NCBI RefSeq assembly: GCF_003062295.1
Contig: NZ_PYCN01000002.1
Coordinates: 558,001-622,000 of the forward strand
Source: Bradyrhizobium algeriense
GTDB lineage: Bacteria > Pseudomonadota > Alphaproteobacteria > Rhizobiales > Xanthobacteraceae
Reading direction: 5' to 3'
DNA: 64,000 nt
Positions within the stretch are counted from its first letter, which is position 1, and every line of letters begins with the position of its first letter. The translations under genes were made by a program, and so were the position numbers. Positions 9,851 to 19,783 of the stretch are shown here, piece by piece. The notes under the pieces are model-generated. The model made no database searches, was not told the origin of the DNA, and worked only from the letters and a program-made list of their open reading frames with translations.

Positions 9851-10917
9851 GATCTAGCGTCGGACTTGATTACGCCCAGCCGCGCGTTGTCGTATCCGCG
9901 CGCACGAACACTCTCGCACCAGTCATGGTTTGCCAGATACCATTTCACCGTGCGACGTAATCCAGACGAGAGCGTTTCGAGGGGTTTCCATCCCAATTCA
10001 CGGCGGATTTTGCTACAATCGATGGCGTAGCGCATATCGTGCCCCGGACGATCGGCAACGTAGGAGATGAGGTCCGCATGTTTGCGGTGCGGTCGATTGG
10101 GAATCAGATCGTCGAGTATTGAGCATAACGACTGAACCAGCTCGATGTTCGTGCTCTCTGCGTTGCCGCCTATGTTGTATTTTTCTCCGGGGCGTGCGCG
10201 GTTGAGCACAAGCCAAAGTGCCCGGGCGTGATCGTCGACGAACAGCCAGTCCCGTACATTCATTCCGGTGCCGTAGACCGGCAACGGCCGACCACGCATG
10301 GCATTGGTGACCATCAGTGGAATCAGCTTTTCGGGATGCTGATAAGGCCCATAATTGTTGGAACAGTTCGACATCACCATCGGCAGACCGAACGTGTGAT
10401 GCCAGGCGCGGACCAGATGATCGGCCGACGCCTTGCTTGCTGAGTAAGGCGAGTTCGGAGCGTAAGGTGAGTCCTCGCCAAACGCCCCTTCCACCCCGAG
10501 GGTTCCGTAGACCTCGTCGGTCGAGACATGATGGAAACGGAACTGCTCCCGGCGCGCCGGCGGCAAACCCTCGAAGTATCGCCGCGTCGCCTGAAGTAAC
10601 TTGAACGTACCGACGATATTGGTCTCGACGAAAGCGTCGGGGCCGTCAATCGATCGATCGACGTGCGATTCCGCGGCGAGATGCATCACGGCATCCGGTT
10701 GCTGTTCACGAAAGATACGGTCGATGGTCTCGGAGTCACAGATGTCGGCATGCTCGAAGCGGTAACGGTTGCTCGTCGCAAGGGACGCAAGCGCTTCGAC
10801 CGAAGAGGCATATGTCAGCTTATCGATATTGACGACCTCAGCGTCAGTATCCTCGATCAGGAGTCTGCATACGGCGGACCCTATGAATCCTGCGCCCCCT
10901 GTGATCAGTGTCTTCAT
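9847..10917 (-). CDS. rfbB: dTDP-glucose 4,6-dehydratase
   Basis: A 356-residue extended short-chain dehydrogenase converting dTDP-glucose to dTDP-4-keto-6-deoxyglucose. Visible motifs: [12 protein letters not shown] at the N terminus for NAD binding, [12 protein letters not shown], the catalytic STDEVYG region, and [15 protein letters not shown] carrying Tyr and Lys. These are diagnostic for RmlB. Second gene of the rhamnose operon, five bases after rfbC. Confidence 0.96.
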   Translation of the reverse strand: MKTLITGGAGFIGSAVCRLLIEDTDAEVVNIDKLTYASSVEALASLATSNRYRFEHADICDSETIDRIFREQQPDAVMHLAAESHVDRSIDGPDAFVETNIVGTFKLLQATRRYFEGLPPARREQFRFHHVSTDEVYGTLGVEGAFGEDSPYAPNSPYSASKASADHLVRAWHHTFGLPMVMSNCSNNYGPYQHPEKLIPLMVTNAMRGRPLPVYGTGMNVRDWLFVDDHARALWLVLNRARPGEKYNIGGNAESTNIELVQSLCSILDDLIPNRPHRKHADLISYVADRPGHDMRYAIDCSKIRRELGWKPLETLSSGLRRTVKWYLANHDWCESVRARGYDNARLGVIKSDARS

Positions 10918-10922
10918 GAGGC

Positions 10923-11486
10923 TTAACTGCGATAGTGGAAGGGGTCAGCTAGATCACGAAAGCGCGGCAACGCCAGATCTTTGTCGGTTATCACAGCGGC
11001 GTCAGCTCCCACCGGCCACTCTATGCCAAGATCCGGATCGCTCCATAACACGCCGCTGTCGAACTTCGGCGCATACGGCGTGGAGACCTTGTAGAGCACC
11101 GACGTATCGGCCTCGAGCGTGCAAAAGCCGTGAGCGAACCCTTCGGGAACATAGAGTTGACTCCATGAATCACGGCTCAATTCCACCGCGACATGGCGAC
11201 CATAGGTCGGCGAACCCTTTCGGCAATCCACAACCACATCCAGAATTCGGCCTGAAAAAACCATCACCAGCTTGGCCTGAGCGGCTGGCGGAACCTGGAA
11301 ATGCAGACCGCGAACAGTTCCCACGGCGAAAGAAAAGGAATAATTATCCTGAACGAAGCTCGTCACGACACCGGCTTCACGCAACGCCGCGCTGTTATAA
11401 ATCTCCGAAAAAAATCCCCGTTTGTCGGCATGCCGACGAAGGCTAAAAAGTTTTACGTCAGGAATGTCAAGCGCCGTAATTTCCAT
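10923..11486 (-). CDS. rfbC: dTDP-4-dehydrorhamnose 3,5-epimerase
   Basis: A cupin epimerase of the RmlC family. The frame is open up to 11534, but the family N terminus is [14 protein letters not shown], so I place the start at the ATG at 11484-11486, giving 187 residues, the usual size. Conserved blocks include [25 protein letters not shown] (catalytic His) and [10 protein letters not shown]. First gene of the operon rfbCBDA; its promoter should lie in the 190-base divergent gap before 11681. Confidence 0.93.
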   Translation of the reverse strand: MEITALDIPDVKLFSLRRHADKRGFFSEIYNSAALREAGVVTSFVQDNYSFSFAVGTVRGLHFQVPPAAQAKLVMVFSGRILDVVVDCRKGSPTYGRHVAVELSRDSWSQLYVPEGFAHGFCTLEADTSVLYKVSTPYAPKFDSGVLWSDPDLGIEWPVGADAAVITDKDLALPRFRDLADPFHYRS

Positions 11487-11520
11487 GACGAATAGAGCCC
11501 CATCGATTGCAACACCCCGA

Positions 11521-11548
11521 TTGACGGGAAGCATAATTATCGTTTATC
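11521..11548 (+). promoter_or_regulatory. candidate promoter for the plus-strand acetylation/Kdo operon
   Basis: TTGACG at 11521-11526 and TTTATC at 11543-11548 are separated by 16 bases, a fair match to a housekeeping sigma factor site, about 130 bases before the glycosyltransferase at 11681. Based only on spacing and hexamer similarity. Confidence 0.25.
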
Positions 11549-11680
11549 ACCAAACCCTTGAATGCGATCAACTCGGCCTAGCTTCCGGGTATTCGAGAAA
11601 CCCAGATGGCGGCGGCGTGCCGGGCGCTAGCTTCCGACCGACGAACTAACCCATTCCGCTATCCAAATCAACAGAGTCCA

Positions 11681-12997
11681 ATGAAAAGCCAACTCCGTCG
11701 GGTCATGGTCGGCAACGTCGCTTACGCCATCGAGATCAACCACGCGTATCCGTTGACGGAAGGATGGCAATCCAGTCTGCAAAACGCCTGTCGCGCTCAT
11801 CCCGCCGCGGTGGTTTGGGACGACCTTCTTGTTAGAAAACGGCGCGGTTTTCGTCCTGAAGCGTTTCGGCTCGTGTGGCCGACGCCAGACAAGCTTTTCT
11901 ATCCGCAGGTTGATCACGCCGGGCGTTGTGCGGTTCGCGCGGACTTTGTCGACGATGAAAAGCCGGGCGCCACGTCACGGGCGCTATTAAAGATCATCGA
12001 TCAAGGACAGCCTATCGACTTCAGCTCCGGCATTCTTCGCTTCACCCGCTCGGTCAAATCGTCAGTCTACAACCCAATCGCGTCGCCCCCCGCACCGTCC
12101 GCGCGCGCCGATAAGATATCGGTTATCGTAAATTATCGCGATCAGCCCGAACTGATGGAAGCGTGCTTGGAGAGTCTTGCGAGCCAAAGATGCCGCAGCC
12201 GGCTCGAAGTGCTGCTGATTGACAACCAATCGAGCCCCGAAAGTCTTGAGCGCATCGCATCTTCAGCCGCGCGGCTGCTGTCAGCCAAAGCGGAGGTTCG
12301 CCACATCCGCTACGACAAACCGTTCAACAAATCGGCGCAGGATAATCTAGGCGTCGAGACCGCCTCGGGCGACGTGACGGTGATGATGAATAACGATGCC
12401 GCGCTCACTCATCCCGATACACTCCAAACGATCTGCGATTGGGCCGCAACTCCCGGCGTAGCCTCAGCCGGCCCATTGTTTACCGGCGCAGGCGGACGCC
12501 TGGTTTCTTCGGGTGTATTCATACGACCGCCGTCGAAAAGCGGCCATACCATCATTCGAGAAAATGAACTCGCCACGTTTGCGTCGACCGTTCATTACTC
12601 CGCCGGAAGTAGTTTCGGATGCGCCGCGGTTTCCAAAGCAGCCTGGACCACTGTCGGTCCTCTCGATACTGAAACGTTCCGCTCGCAGTACAACGATGCC
12701 GATGTATTCATTCGCGCGCTGCGGATGGGACTAAAGCATGTCTACGTTGGCACGGTCTCGTGCCATCATGAACCCGGCCGCTCGGAAGCGCGCACTAAGC
12801 AGCATATACAGGATTTGCTGAGTCGACTGATGGAACGTCATCCGGATGCCGTCCAATACGCCGGTACGGATCCCGATCTGATCAAGTATGGGGCTCTCCC
12901 GCGTTTTGAGAGCGCCAAAGCGAATGCCTGGATGAAACTCGTTCAGAAGACACGGCAATTGAGCCGCTTGGCTCGTACGATCGGCGCTCGGATTTAA
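11681..12997 (+). CDS. family 2 glycosyltransferase
   Basis: A protein of about 438 residues from ATG at 11681 (frame open from 11606, ribosome site weak in both cases). The first 130 residues are unassigned; the GT-A domain starts near residue 140 with ISVIVNYRDQPEL, then LEVLLIDNQSSPES, and the nucleotide/metal loop MMNNDAAL in place of a classical DxD. The closing block includes YNDADVFIRALRMGLK. It sits three bases before the MBOAT gene, so it is the first gene of an operon with the O-acetylation pair. Donor and acceptor unknown; rhamnose is a candidate because the rfb operon is adjacent. Confidence 0.85.
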   Translation: MKSQLRRVMVGNVAYAIEINHAYPLTEGWQSSLQNACRAHPAAVVWDDLLVRKRRGFRPEAFRLVWPTPDKLFYPQVDHAGRCAVRADFVDDEKPGATSRALLKIIDQGQPIDFSSGILRFTRSVKSSVYNPIASPPAPSARADKISVIVNYRDQPELMEACLESLASQRCRSRLEVLLIDNQSSPESLERIASSAARLLSAKAEVRHIRYDKPFNKSAQDNLGVETASGDVTVMMNNDAALTHPDTLQTICDWAATPGVASAGPLFTGAGGRLVSSGVFIRPPSKSGHTIIRENELATFASTVHYSAGSSFGCAAVSKAAWTTVGPLDTETFRSQYNDADVFIRALRMGLKHVYVGTVSCHHEPGRSEARTKQHIQDLLSRLMERHPDAVQYAGTDPDLIKYGALPRFESAKANAWMKLVQKTRQLSRLARTIGARI

Positions 12998-13000
12998 CAC

Positions 13001-14425
13001 GTGGTATTCAGCTCCGTCACGTTTCTGTTTTATTTCCTGCCGCTCGTGCTGATCACCGTGGCATTCACGCGCTCGGCCTCCGCGAACAATATTGTACTTC
13101 TCGTTTTCAGCATCGCCTTCTACGTTTACGGCGAGTCCGACAAGGTATACATCGTACTAGTCGTCGTAGTTGTTAGCTTCCTGTCGGGCGTCGCGATGCA
13201 GGAAGCAAGCAAGTTTCGCAGACGCGCGGCGCTGGTCGCAGGCATAGCGATCAACCTTACAATCCTCGGCTATTACAAATATTCTGGCTTCGTGCTGACC
13301 AACCTGTCGGAAATTGTTTCACTTCCGTTCATCGTGAGTCACGTCGAACTTCCCTTAGGCATTTCGTTCTTCGTCTTTCATGCGATTTCTTACGTCGTCG
13401 ATATCCACCGGAAGGTGGCGCCCGCGCAGCGCCGATTCCATGTTTTTACGCTGTATATTATTTTCTTCCCTCAACTTATTGCGGGGCCGATCGTTCGTTA
13501 CCATGAAATTGCGGAACAATTTCTGACTCGGCGCATGAGTTGGCAGGATTTCAGCATCGGCGCTTCACGGTTTGTGATCGGCTTGGGCAAGAAGACGCTT
13601 ATCGCCAACCCGCTCGCGGTCCCGGTCGACCAGATTTTCGGATTGCAGCAATCGCAGCTCAGTTTCGAATTGGCGTGGCTCGGTGCGATACTCTATGCGC
13701 TTCAGCTCTACTTCGACTTTTCCGGATATAGCGACATGGCGATCGGCCTGGCGCGAATGTTCGGGTTTCGCTTCCCGGAGAACTTCAACTATCCCTACGT
13801 CTCGCAATCGATCCAAGAATTCTGGAGACGCTGGCACATTTCGCTCTCAAACTGGTTTCGGGATTATCTCTACGTTCCTTTGGGGGGCAGCAGGGTGTCG
13901 CCTGGGCGTACTTACCTGAACCTGCTGATCGTTTTCTTTCTGTGCGGACTTTGGCACGGGGCCTCCTGGAACTTCGTCGTCTGGGGTCTTTGGCACGGAC
14001 TTTTTCTCATTCTGGAAAGAGCATTTTTGTCGGCCGTTTTGCAGCGCACTTGGTTTGTGCTGCGTCACGGCTACGCGATGCTCGTCGTTTTGATTGGATG
14101 GGTTTTCTTCCGGGCTGACGATCTACCGCAGGCCTTCAGTTTTATTTCCCATATGTTCAACTTCGCAGAATTCCAAGGAAATCTGTATCCGCTGGAGGCC
14201 TATTTCACCACCGAAGTCCTGGTTTTGATGCTGGTGGCCATTGTGTTCAGCGCGCCCCTCGTGCCTTATATCAGCGCGGCGATCGAGCGCTTGCGGCAAG
14301 TTTCGCGGCTATCCTGGGGTGTCGCTCGTGCGGCGCAGGTGGCTTTGTCTATATCCTGCTTCGTGCTGTCGAGCATGGCGATAACTGCCCAAACCCATAA
14401 TCCATTTCTTTATTTCCGGTTCTGA
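13001..14425 (+). CDS. MBOAT-family O-acyltransferase (AlgI-like)
   Basis: A 474-residue membrane-bound O-acyltransferase. GTG start three bases after the previous gene. Diagnostic blocks: FFPQLIAGPIVRY near residue 155, LYFDFSGYSDMAIGLARMFGF near 237-256, FWRRWHISLSNWFRDYLYVP at 274-293, and GLWHGASWNFVVWGLWHG with the invariant His at 319 and a second at 332. It should move acetyl groups across the inner membrane for polysaccharide O-acetylation together with the SGNH-like protein encoded two bases downstream. Length and helix count are normal for AlgI/DltB relatives. Confidence 0.94.
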   Translation: MVFSSVTFLFYFLPLVLITVAFTRSASANNIVLLVFSIAFYVYGESDKVYIVLVVVVVSFLSGVAMQEASKFRRRAALVAGIAINLTILGYYKYSGFVLTNLSEIVSLPFIVSHVELPLGISFFVFHAISYVVDIHRKVAPAQRRFHVFTLYIIFFPQLIAGPIVRYHEIAEQFLTRRMSWQDFSIGASRFVIGLGKKTLIANPLAVPVDQIFGLQQSQLSFELAWLGAILYALQLYFDFSGYSDMAIGLARMFGFRFPENFNYPYVSQSIQEFWRRWHISLSNWFRDYLYVPLGGSRVSPGRTYLNLLIVFFLCGLWHGASWNFVVWGLWHGLFLILERAFLSAVLQRTWFVLRHGYAMLVVLIGWVFFRADDLPQAFSFISHMFNFAEFQGNLYPLEAYFTTEVLVLMLVAIVFSAPLVPYISAAIERLRQVSRLSWGVARAAQVALSISCFVLSSMAITAQTHNPFLYFRF

Positions 14426-14427
14426 CT

Positions 14428-15627
14428 ATGAAGCCTCATGACCGACCGAGCGGGCGCGCCTTTCATTTTAGCGAATTGTTAGCCGCCGCGTTCGTGATCA
14501 TGATCGCAACGCCGCTTGTGATGCATTGCTGGCAAGGTTCCGCGGCCATCCTGCGCGACGAAAAGCGAAACGCTGCGGCATTTCCGTCTTTACCGGCGAA
14601 AGACCGTCCCATTCGAATCTTCGTGCGCGAGCTCGATGCATACCTGAGAGATAACTATGGGCTGCGAAACTGGCTGCTTACTTCATACAACGTAGTCAAA
14701 TATCGCGTATTCGGTAACTACGACACCGGATCTGGCCATGTGCTCCTCAGCAAGAACCGCTGGATGTACTACACGCAATTTGAGCAGATCGACGCATACC
14801 GCGGACGCTATATCGTACCCGAGAGCCAACTCAAGCAATTTTCCGATGGTCTCAAGCACCAGTACGACGTCGTCACATCGCGGGGAATGACTTACGTCGC
14901 CGTTATTGCCCCGAACAAGCAATCGATATGTCCGGAAAATCTTCCGGACTGGGCGCAGCGGTCGCTGGGGTCCGGTGCGACGGATCAAATCCTGCGATAC
15001 GTAAAGCAGCGATATCCCGAAATCACCGTCATCGATACCCGTCATGGCGTTCGCAAGGCGAAGCATCTCGCCCCGTTGTTTGTTCCAACCGATATCCATT
15101 GGACCAGTCCGGCGGGCTATTTCGCCAACGCAGAAATCATTCCCGCGTTGCAGAAGGCAAATGCCAATATCCCTGACCCATCTCCCTGGTCCGAGTATGC
15201 GGTCATCTCCCAGCAGGACGTCGGCGGCGACCTCAGTGCGCTAACCAATTTGAGATCAAACATGAGGGAAACAACTTACGCCGTAACAAAACGCGGCGGC
15301 TTCCGCAGTCGGAGGGATCCGGCAAGTCCCTACATGCAGCTGCCTACTCTGGATTCGTTTCATCCGACCTTTGTGTATAAGATTGACGACGACCGGTTGC
15401 CCAGGGCGCTGGTGTTTCGCAACAGCTTTTTCACGGCGCTAATGCCATTTTTCTCAGAGCATTTTCGTGAAACGGTTGTCCTGTGGCGCGACTTCGATAC
15501 CGCCTATATCGACAGGGTTCATCCAGATATCGTGGTACGTCAGTTCCTCGAAATGGAATTATTTCAGGTTACGCCAGAGATACTGAAACAGGCCGCGGAG
15601 CGACCAAGGTCCAGCGAGAACCGCTGA
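14428..15627 (+). CDS. AlgJ/AlgX-like SGNH acetyltransferase
   Basis: A 399-residue protein with one N-terminal signal-anchor helix (about residues 15-35) and a periplasmic SGNH-hydrolase-like domain. The catalytic Asp-x-His is visible as TDIHWT at 221-226; other family blocks are YGLRNWL, WMYYTQ, VAVIAPNKQSICPE and ALVFRNSFFTAL (the likely serine block). This family accepts acetyl groups from an MBOAT partner, which is the gene directly upstream, and transfers them to the polysaccharide. Translationally close (two-base gap). The modified sugar is unknown. Confidence 0.88.
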   Translation: MKPHDRPSGRAFHFSELLAAAFVIMIATPLVMHCWQGSAAILRDEKRNAAAFPSLPAKDRPIRIFVRELDAYLRDNYGLRNWLLTSYNVVKYRVFGNYDTGSGHVLLSKNRWMYYTQFEQIDAYRGRYIVPESQLKQFSDGLKHQYDVVTSRGMTYVAVIAPNKQSICPENLPDWAQRSLGSGATDQILRYVKQRYPEITVIDTRHGVRKAKHLAPLFVPTDIHWTSPAGYFANAEIIPALQKANANIPDPSPWSEYAVISQQDVGGDLSALTNLRSNMRETTYAVTKRGGFRSRRDPASPYMQLPTLDSFHPTFVYKIDDDRLPRALVFRNSFFTALMPFFSEHFRETVVLWRDFDTAYIDRVHPDIVVRQFLEMELFQVTPEILKQAAERPRSSENR

Positions 15628-15721
15628 CTTGTCTTGAGCCACCGCGGGATTCGGGGTTGATGGCCGCAACCTTGTCAGGCATGGTCCGCGCGCAACAAGG
15701 GAAGTCATCTAGGACGCCAAT

Positions 15722-16567
15722 ATGTCAACTGCACCGGTCGTCGCCGCAGGCACGGTCAAATTCGGCAATGACTTGCCGATTTCGGTCATCGCGGGCCCCT
15801 GCCAGCTCGAGAGCCGCGCGCATGCGCTCGAAGTCGCCGGCGCACTGAAGGAGATTGCGACGCGGCTGAAAATCGGCCTCGTCTACAAGACCTCTTTCGA
15901 CAAGGCCAACCGCACCAGCGCATCGGCTGCGCGCGGCATCGGACTGAAACAGGCGCTGCCAATCTTCGCCGAAATCCGCGCCTCGCTTGGATTGCCAGTG
16001 CTCACCGACATCCACGAGGTCGCGCAATGCGCCGAGGTTGCGCAAGCCGTGGATGTGCTGCAGATCCCGGCCTTCCTGTGCAGACAGACCGATCTGCTGT
16101 TGGCGGCGGCCGCAACCGGAAATGTCGTCAACGTCAAGAAGGGGCAGTTCCTCGCACCGTGGGATATGGCCAACGTCGTCGCGAAGATCACGAGCGCCGG
16201 TAATCGCAACGTGCTCGTTACCGAGCGCGGCGCGTCCTTCGGCTATAACACGCTAGTGTCGGACATGCGGGCGTTGCCGATCCTTGCGCGGACCACCGGA
16301 GCGCCCGTGGTTTTTGATGCGACGCATTCAGTGCAGCAACCCGGAGGCAAAGGCACATCGTCGGGCGGCGAGCGCGAGTTCGTACCGATACTGGCGCGCG
16401 CTGCGGTGGCGGTCGGCGTCGCCGGCGTGTTCATTGAAACCCATCCAGATCCCGACCATGCACCGTCCGACGGCCCGAATATGGTGCCGTTGCGTGAGTT
16501 CGAAAGTCTGGTGCGGACCCTGATGGCGTTCGACACACTTGCCAAGGGCCAAGCTCGAAGAATCTGA
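15722..16567 (+). CDS. kdsA: 3-deoxy-8-phosphooctulonate synthase (Kdo-8-P synthase)
   Basis: A 281-residue TIM-barrel enzyme condensing phosphoenolpyruvate and arabinose-5-phosphate. Family blocks: [11 protein letters not shown] near residue 20, [75 protein letters not shown] and [19 protein letters not shown] at 15722 preceded by AGGA. It lies 94 bases after the acetyltransferase and 17 before a methyltransferase. With kdsD at 17517 it supplies early Kdo steps; no kdsB or kdsC is in the window. Confidence 0.96.
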   Translation: MSTAPVVAAGTVKFGNDLPISVIAGPCQLESRAHALEVAGALKEIATRLKIGLVYKTSFDKANRTSASAARGIGLKQALPIFAEIRASLGLPVLTDIHEVAQCAEVAQAVDVLQIPAFLCRQTDLLLAAAATGNVVNVKKGQFLAPWDMANVVAKITSAGNRNVLVTERGASFGYNTLVSDMRALPILARTTGAPVVFDATHSVQQPGGKGTSSGGEREFVPILARAAVAVGVAGVFIETHPDPDHAPSDGPNMVPLREFESLVRTLMAFDTLAKGQARRI

Positions 16568-16584
16568 TGAAATTGGAATAGCCA

Positions 16585-17412
16585 ATGAGCGGGTCTGGTA
16601 CCGAGACAAACTCGATCGTTGCGGGATCGCCCGAACGATTTGGATATGAGTGGAACGAATATGCCGAAATGCGTCCGGAATACGAGGAACAATTTCGGCG
16701 TTGGACAGTCCACCTGACACCTGAAGATTGGCGCGGCAAGACTTTTCTCGATGTAGGTTGCGGCATGGGGAGAAACAGCTATTGGCCGATGGTCTATGGC
16801 GCAGCCGGAGGTGTCGCCATCGATGTCGACGCACGTTCACTCGCAGTCGCCCGCCGAAACCTGGCGTCATTCCCGACGCTTCGAGTCGAAGAGCGGAGCG
16901 CTTACGAAATCCCGGCAAACGGCGGCTTTGATATCGCCTTTTCCATCGGCGTCATCCACCATCTGGAGCACCCCGAACGTGCGCTGCGAGCCATGACTGA
17001 TGCAGTAGCGCCGGGTGGACGTGTCCTGATCTGGGTATACGGATTAGAAAATAACCGCTGGATCGTCTTCGTTCTTTCCCCTATTCGCAATCTGCTGCTC
17101 AGTCGGCTGCCGATCGGAATCGTCCATCACCTATCGATCTACCCAGCTGCCGCGTTGTGGCTGGCGCTAAAATTGGGTTTTGGTCGACTTGCCTATTATC
17201 GCTTACTTCGGGGCTTCACATTTCGCCATTTGCGCTCAATCGTCTTCGATCAAATGCTTCCGAAGATTGCGAATTACTGGTCGAAAGAGACGGTCGAGGA
17301 ACTGCTCCGGCAAGTCGGCCTCGCCGACATTCGACTCGCCTGGGTAAACGAAATGTCGTGGTCTGCCATCGGCCGTCGGCCCGAGGCCCTTTCGGCCGAA
17401 AATCACGCGTAA
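16585..17412 (+). CDS. class I SAM-dependent methyltransferase
   Basis: A 275-residue methyltransferase. N-terminal FGYEWNEYAEM is common in methyltransferases of O-antigen and capsule loci. Motif I is FLDVGCGMGRNSYW near residue 52, then GVAIDVDARSLAVA, and SIGVIHHLEHPERAL near residue 116. It follows kdsA by 17 bases, with a GGA upstream of the ATG. It converges on kdsD. Substrate unknown; a Kdo or neighbouring residue is possible from position only. Confidence 0.87.
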   Translation: MSGSGTETNSIVAGSPERFGYEWNEYAEMRPEYEEQFRRWTVHLTPEDWRGKTFLDVGCGMGRNSYWPMVYGAAGGVAIDVDARSLAVARRNLASFPTLRVEERSAYEIPANGGFDIAFSIGVIHHLEHPERALRAMTDAVAPGGRVLIWVYGLENNRWIVFVLSPIRNLLLSRLPIGIVHHLSIYPAAALWLALKLGFGRLAYYRLLRGFTFRHLRSIVFDQMLPKIANYWSKETVEELLRQVGLADIRLAWVNEMSWSAIGRRPEALSAENHA

Positions 17413-17516
17413 TTCTTCGTACCGCAATGACTGTCATTGCCTGCCCCTTCGCACTGGACGATGACTTGCTTGTCATCAAATGCTCAGAGCATGTAGCGAT
17501 TTGCAGTGCACCCATC

Positions 17517-18506
17517 CTAGGCAACGCCTATTCGCAACAAGTCGTGTATGTGCACAATGCCAACTGGTTTTGCCGCATCAGCCACATAAACCGCGGTGAT
17601 CTTTGAGGCATTGAGCATTTGGAGTATCTCGCCGGCAAGAAAATCGGCGGTGATGGTTTTCGGGTTTTTCGTCATCACGTCCTCTACCCCCGCATTCGTC
17701 AGATCTGCGCGCATGTGCCGGCGCAGATCGCCATCAGTTATAATGCCGACGATGTCGCCGCAACTGTCGACGATGCCAACGCAACCGAATCCCTTTGATG
17801 ACATCTCGATCAATGCCTCAGCCATGCTCGTGCCGAGCGGCTTCAATGGCATAGTATCACCGACATGCATCAGATCTCGCGCATGTTTTAGCATGGCGCC
17901 GAGCTTACCGCCTGGATGCAGCACGCTAAAATCGACTGAGGTGAAGCCACGACTTTGCAAGAGCGCGATCGCCAACGCATCGCCTAGCGACAATAACATC
18001 AACGACGAAGTGGTAGGCGCCAGATTATGCGGGCAAGCTTCGCGCGCTTTAGGCAAAGCCAAGACTATATCGGCTGCCTTCCCCAAGGTCGAATGTTCAT
18101 TCGCGGTCATCACAATCAGCGGAATCTCGAAGCGACTGGCGTAGTTGATAAGGTTCTTCATTTCCTGTTGTTCGCCGGACCACGACAGCGCCAGAATAAC
18201 GTCACTGTCGGTGATCATACCGAGATCGCCATGGCTCGCTTCCGCAGCGTGCACAAAGAAGGCAGGCGTCCCGGTGGAAGCAAAAGTAGCGGAAATCTTG
18301 CGTCCGATATGGCCCGACTTGCCGAGACCCGTTACGATCAGACGTCCACTTGTATTGAGAATAAGTTTAACCGCTTCCCCAAAGGCACTACCCAGATCCG
18401 CGGCTAATGCCGCCGCCAGCGCGCGAACGCCCTCAGCTTCTGCCTCAAGCGTCTTCAATGCGGATGCAATCGCCGCTTCATGGGCTTTTAGTTCGGTATG
18501 TGCCAT
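17517..18506 (-). CDS. kdsD: arabinose-5-phosphate isomerase (KdsD/KpsF/GutQ family)
   Basis: A 329-residue protein with an N-terminal SIS sugar-isomerase domain (about residues 45-180, with VTGLGKSGHIGRKISATFAS and HAAEASHGDLGM) and two C-terminal CBS domains (about 215-329). It interconverts ribulose-5-phosphate and arabinose-5-phosphate, the substrate for KdsA encoded about 1 kb away on the other strand. ATG at 18506 with AGGA upstream. Length is normal for the family. Confidence 0.94.
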   Translation of the reverse strand: MAHTELKAHEAAIASALKTLEAEAEGVRALAAALAADLGSAFGEAVKLILNTSGRLIVTGLGKSGHIGRKISATFASTGTPAFFVHAAEASHGDLGMITDSDVILALSWSGEQQEMKNLINYASRFEIPLIVMTANEHSTLGKAADIVLALPKAREACPHNLAPTTSSLMLLSLGDALAIALLQSRGFTSVDFSVLHPGGKLGAMLKHARDLMHVGDTMPLKPLGTSMAEALIEMSSKGFGCVGIVDSCGDIVGIITDGDLRRHMRADLTNAGVEDVMTKNPKTITADFLAGEILQMLNASKITAVYVADAAKPVGIVHIHDLLRIGVA

Positions 18507-18664
18507 AGCCAGTTCCTAAAGAAACAGTTAGTAGCGGCGCGCATCCTGGTGGTCTGCACCAGCCAGTGCTTAGCGGGTACTCGACAACTGATTGTAAACA
18601 GAAGTTAGAGCCCATGCCATCAATCAGCCGCACAGCACGTCAGCACATACACGGCCATTTGCCT

Positions 18665-19507
18665 TCAATGACTGGCAAAAAGCAGGATACGACGACCATT
18701 GCGCTCTTGCCGCTCCTCGGCAACCCTGACCGAGGCAAAGCCCGCTTGTCGGAGCAAGGCCTCGATATCCGACAGAAGCAACCATTTGGCGTGATCATAC
18801 ATACCTGAAAACACTTCGGCAGTACCACCTTCCTTGTAATGTTGGTAGCGGTACTGCTTCCCGTCGACCTCGTACACGCTGCGTGCCATATCGGGAATCG
18901 CGACGTGTGTGTCAAGCATGATCCCCTCCTTCGCGACCTTACCCAGAGCAAGCAAATGTCGAACGGGATCCTTGAGATGGTAGAGCACCCCAACATGATG
19001 TATCAGGTCTGTTTCAGGTAGTGTGGCGAGATCAGAAGATAGATCCAAGTTGCACACAAAGACATTCGGGCAGTAGCCGAACATCGCGCAGCGGACGATG
19101 GTCTTCACCACATTTTCGATGCGAGAATCCACGGCGACCACTTTCGCTCCGAAGCCAAGCAGGCCCACGGTATGTACACCCTCGAAACAACCCGCCTCGA
19201 GGACTGTTTTGCCGCTCAGTTTGAATATCTGATCCATCGTTTGAATGCGCCTATCAGGAATGACCTGTGGCGCGTCGCGCTTTCCCTTCCACGCAATGTT
19301 GCCGAAGCGGCGGCCATGACTATCAACCGTGAAGCATCTCCATGGAAGCAATGCGTTCAAATGCCTGAGATCGTCGTCGGACATTGCATCGACGTGACGC
19401 GTCGGCACGCGATGCCGATCAAAGCCGCCAAATTCGATCTTGTTGCCGGCAACGCCGACGGCCGCGGCCGAAGAAATTCTTTTCCAGATACTCGACCAAA
19501 GCGTCAT
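18665..19507 (-). CDS. SAM-dependent methyltransferase, CmoB/DUF1698-like
   Basis: A 280-residue protein. The SAM region reads VLEAGCFEGVHTVGLLGFGAK near residue 102 rather than the usual DxGxG, followed by VVAVDSRIEN and LIHHVGVLYHLKDPVRHLL near residue 160, a pattern close to the CmoB-like group. In this setting it is more likely a sugar or glycan methyltransferase than a tRNA enzyme. It is flanked by about 160 bases without a gene on the kdsD side and 276 bases before the next gene. Confidence 0.82.
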   Translation of the reverse strand: MTLWSSIWKRISSAAAVGVAGNKIEFGGFDRHRVPTRHVDAMSDDDLRHLNALLPWRCFTVDSHGRRFGNIAWKGKRDAPQVIPDRRIQTMDQIFKLSGKTVLEAGCFEGVHTVGLLGFGAKVVAVDSRIENVVKTIVRCAMFGYCPNVFVCNLDLSSDLATLPETDLIHHVGVLYHLKDPVRHLLALGKVAKEGIMLDTHVAIPDMARSVYEVDGKQYRYQHYKEGGTAEVFSGMYDHAKWLLLSDIEALLRQAGFASVRVAEERQERNGRRILLFASH

Positions 19508-19783
19508 AATGAATCCAAATGGCTATGAGTTGGGAGCTTCGCAGGGAAGCGACTGATTGCCATTAACAGCGGACCGAAACTATCCAAACAAAGACTTCAG
19601 TTCCGGAGCGCGGGCTTTGGACCAGCCGCGTAGAGCAATTCCAAGCCGCCAAGGCCCTGGGCAGGCATCCTTGTATTGAGTGCCACGCTCAGGTAAAATA
19701 CCTGCTCGTCTTGCGCTAGGTCAATGCGCGCGACCAACGCCCAAATGCCTAGTGTACCCTACCCAATCTGATGGAGACGACGT

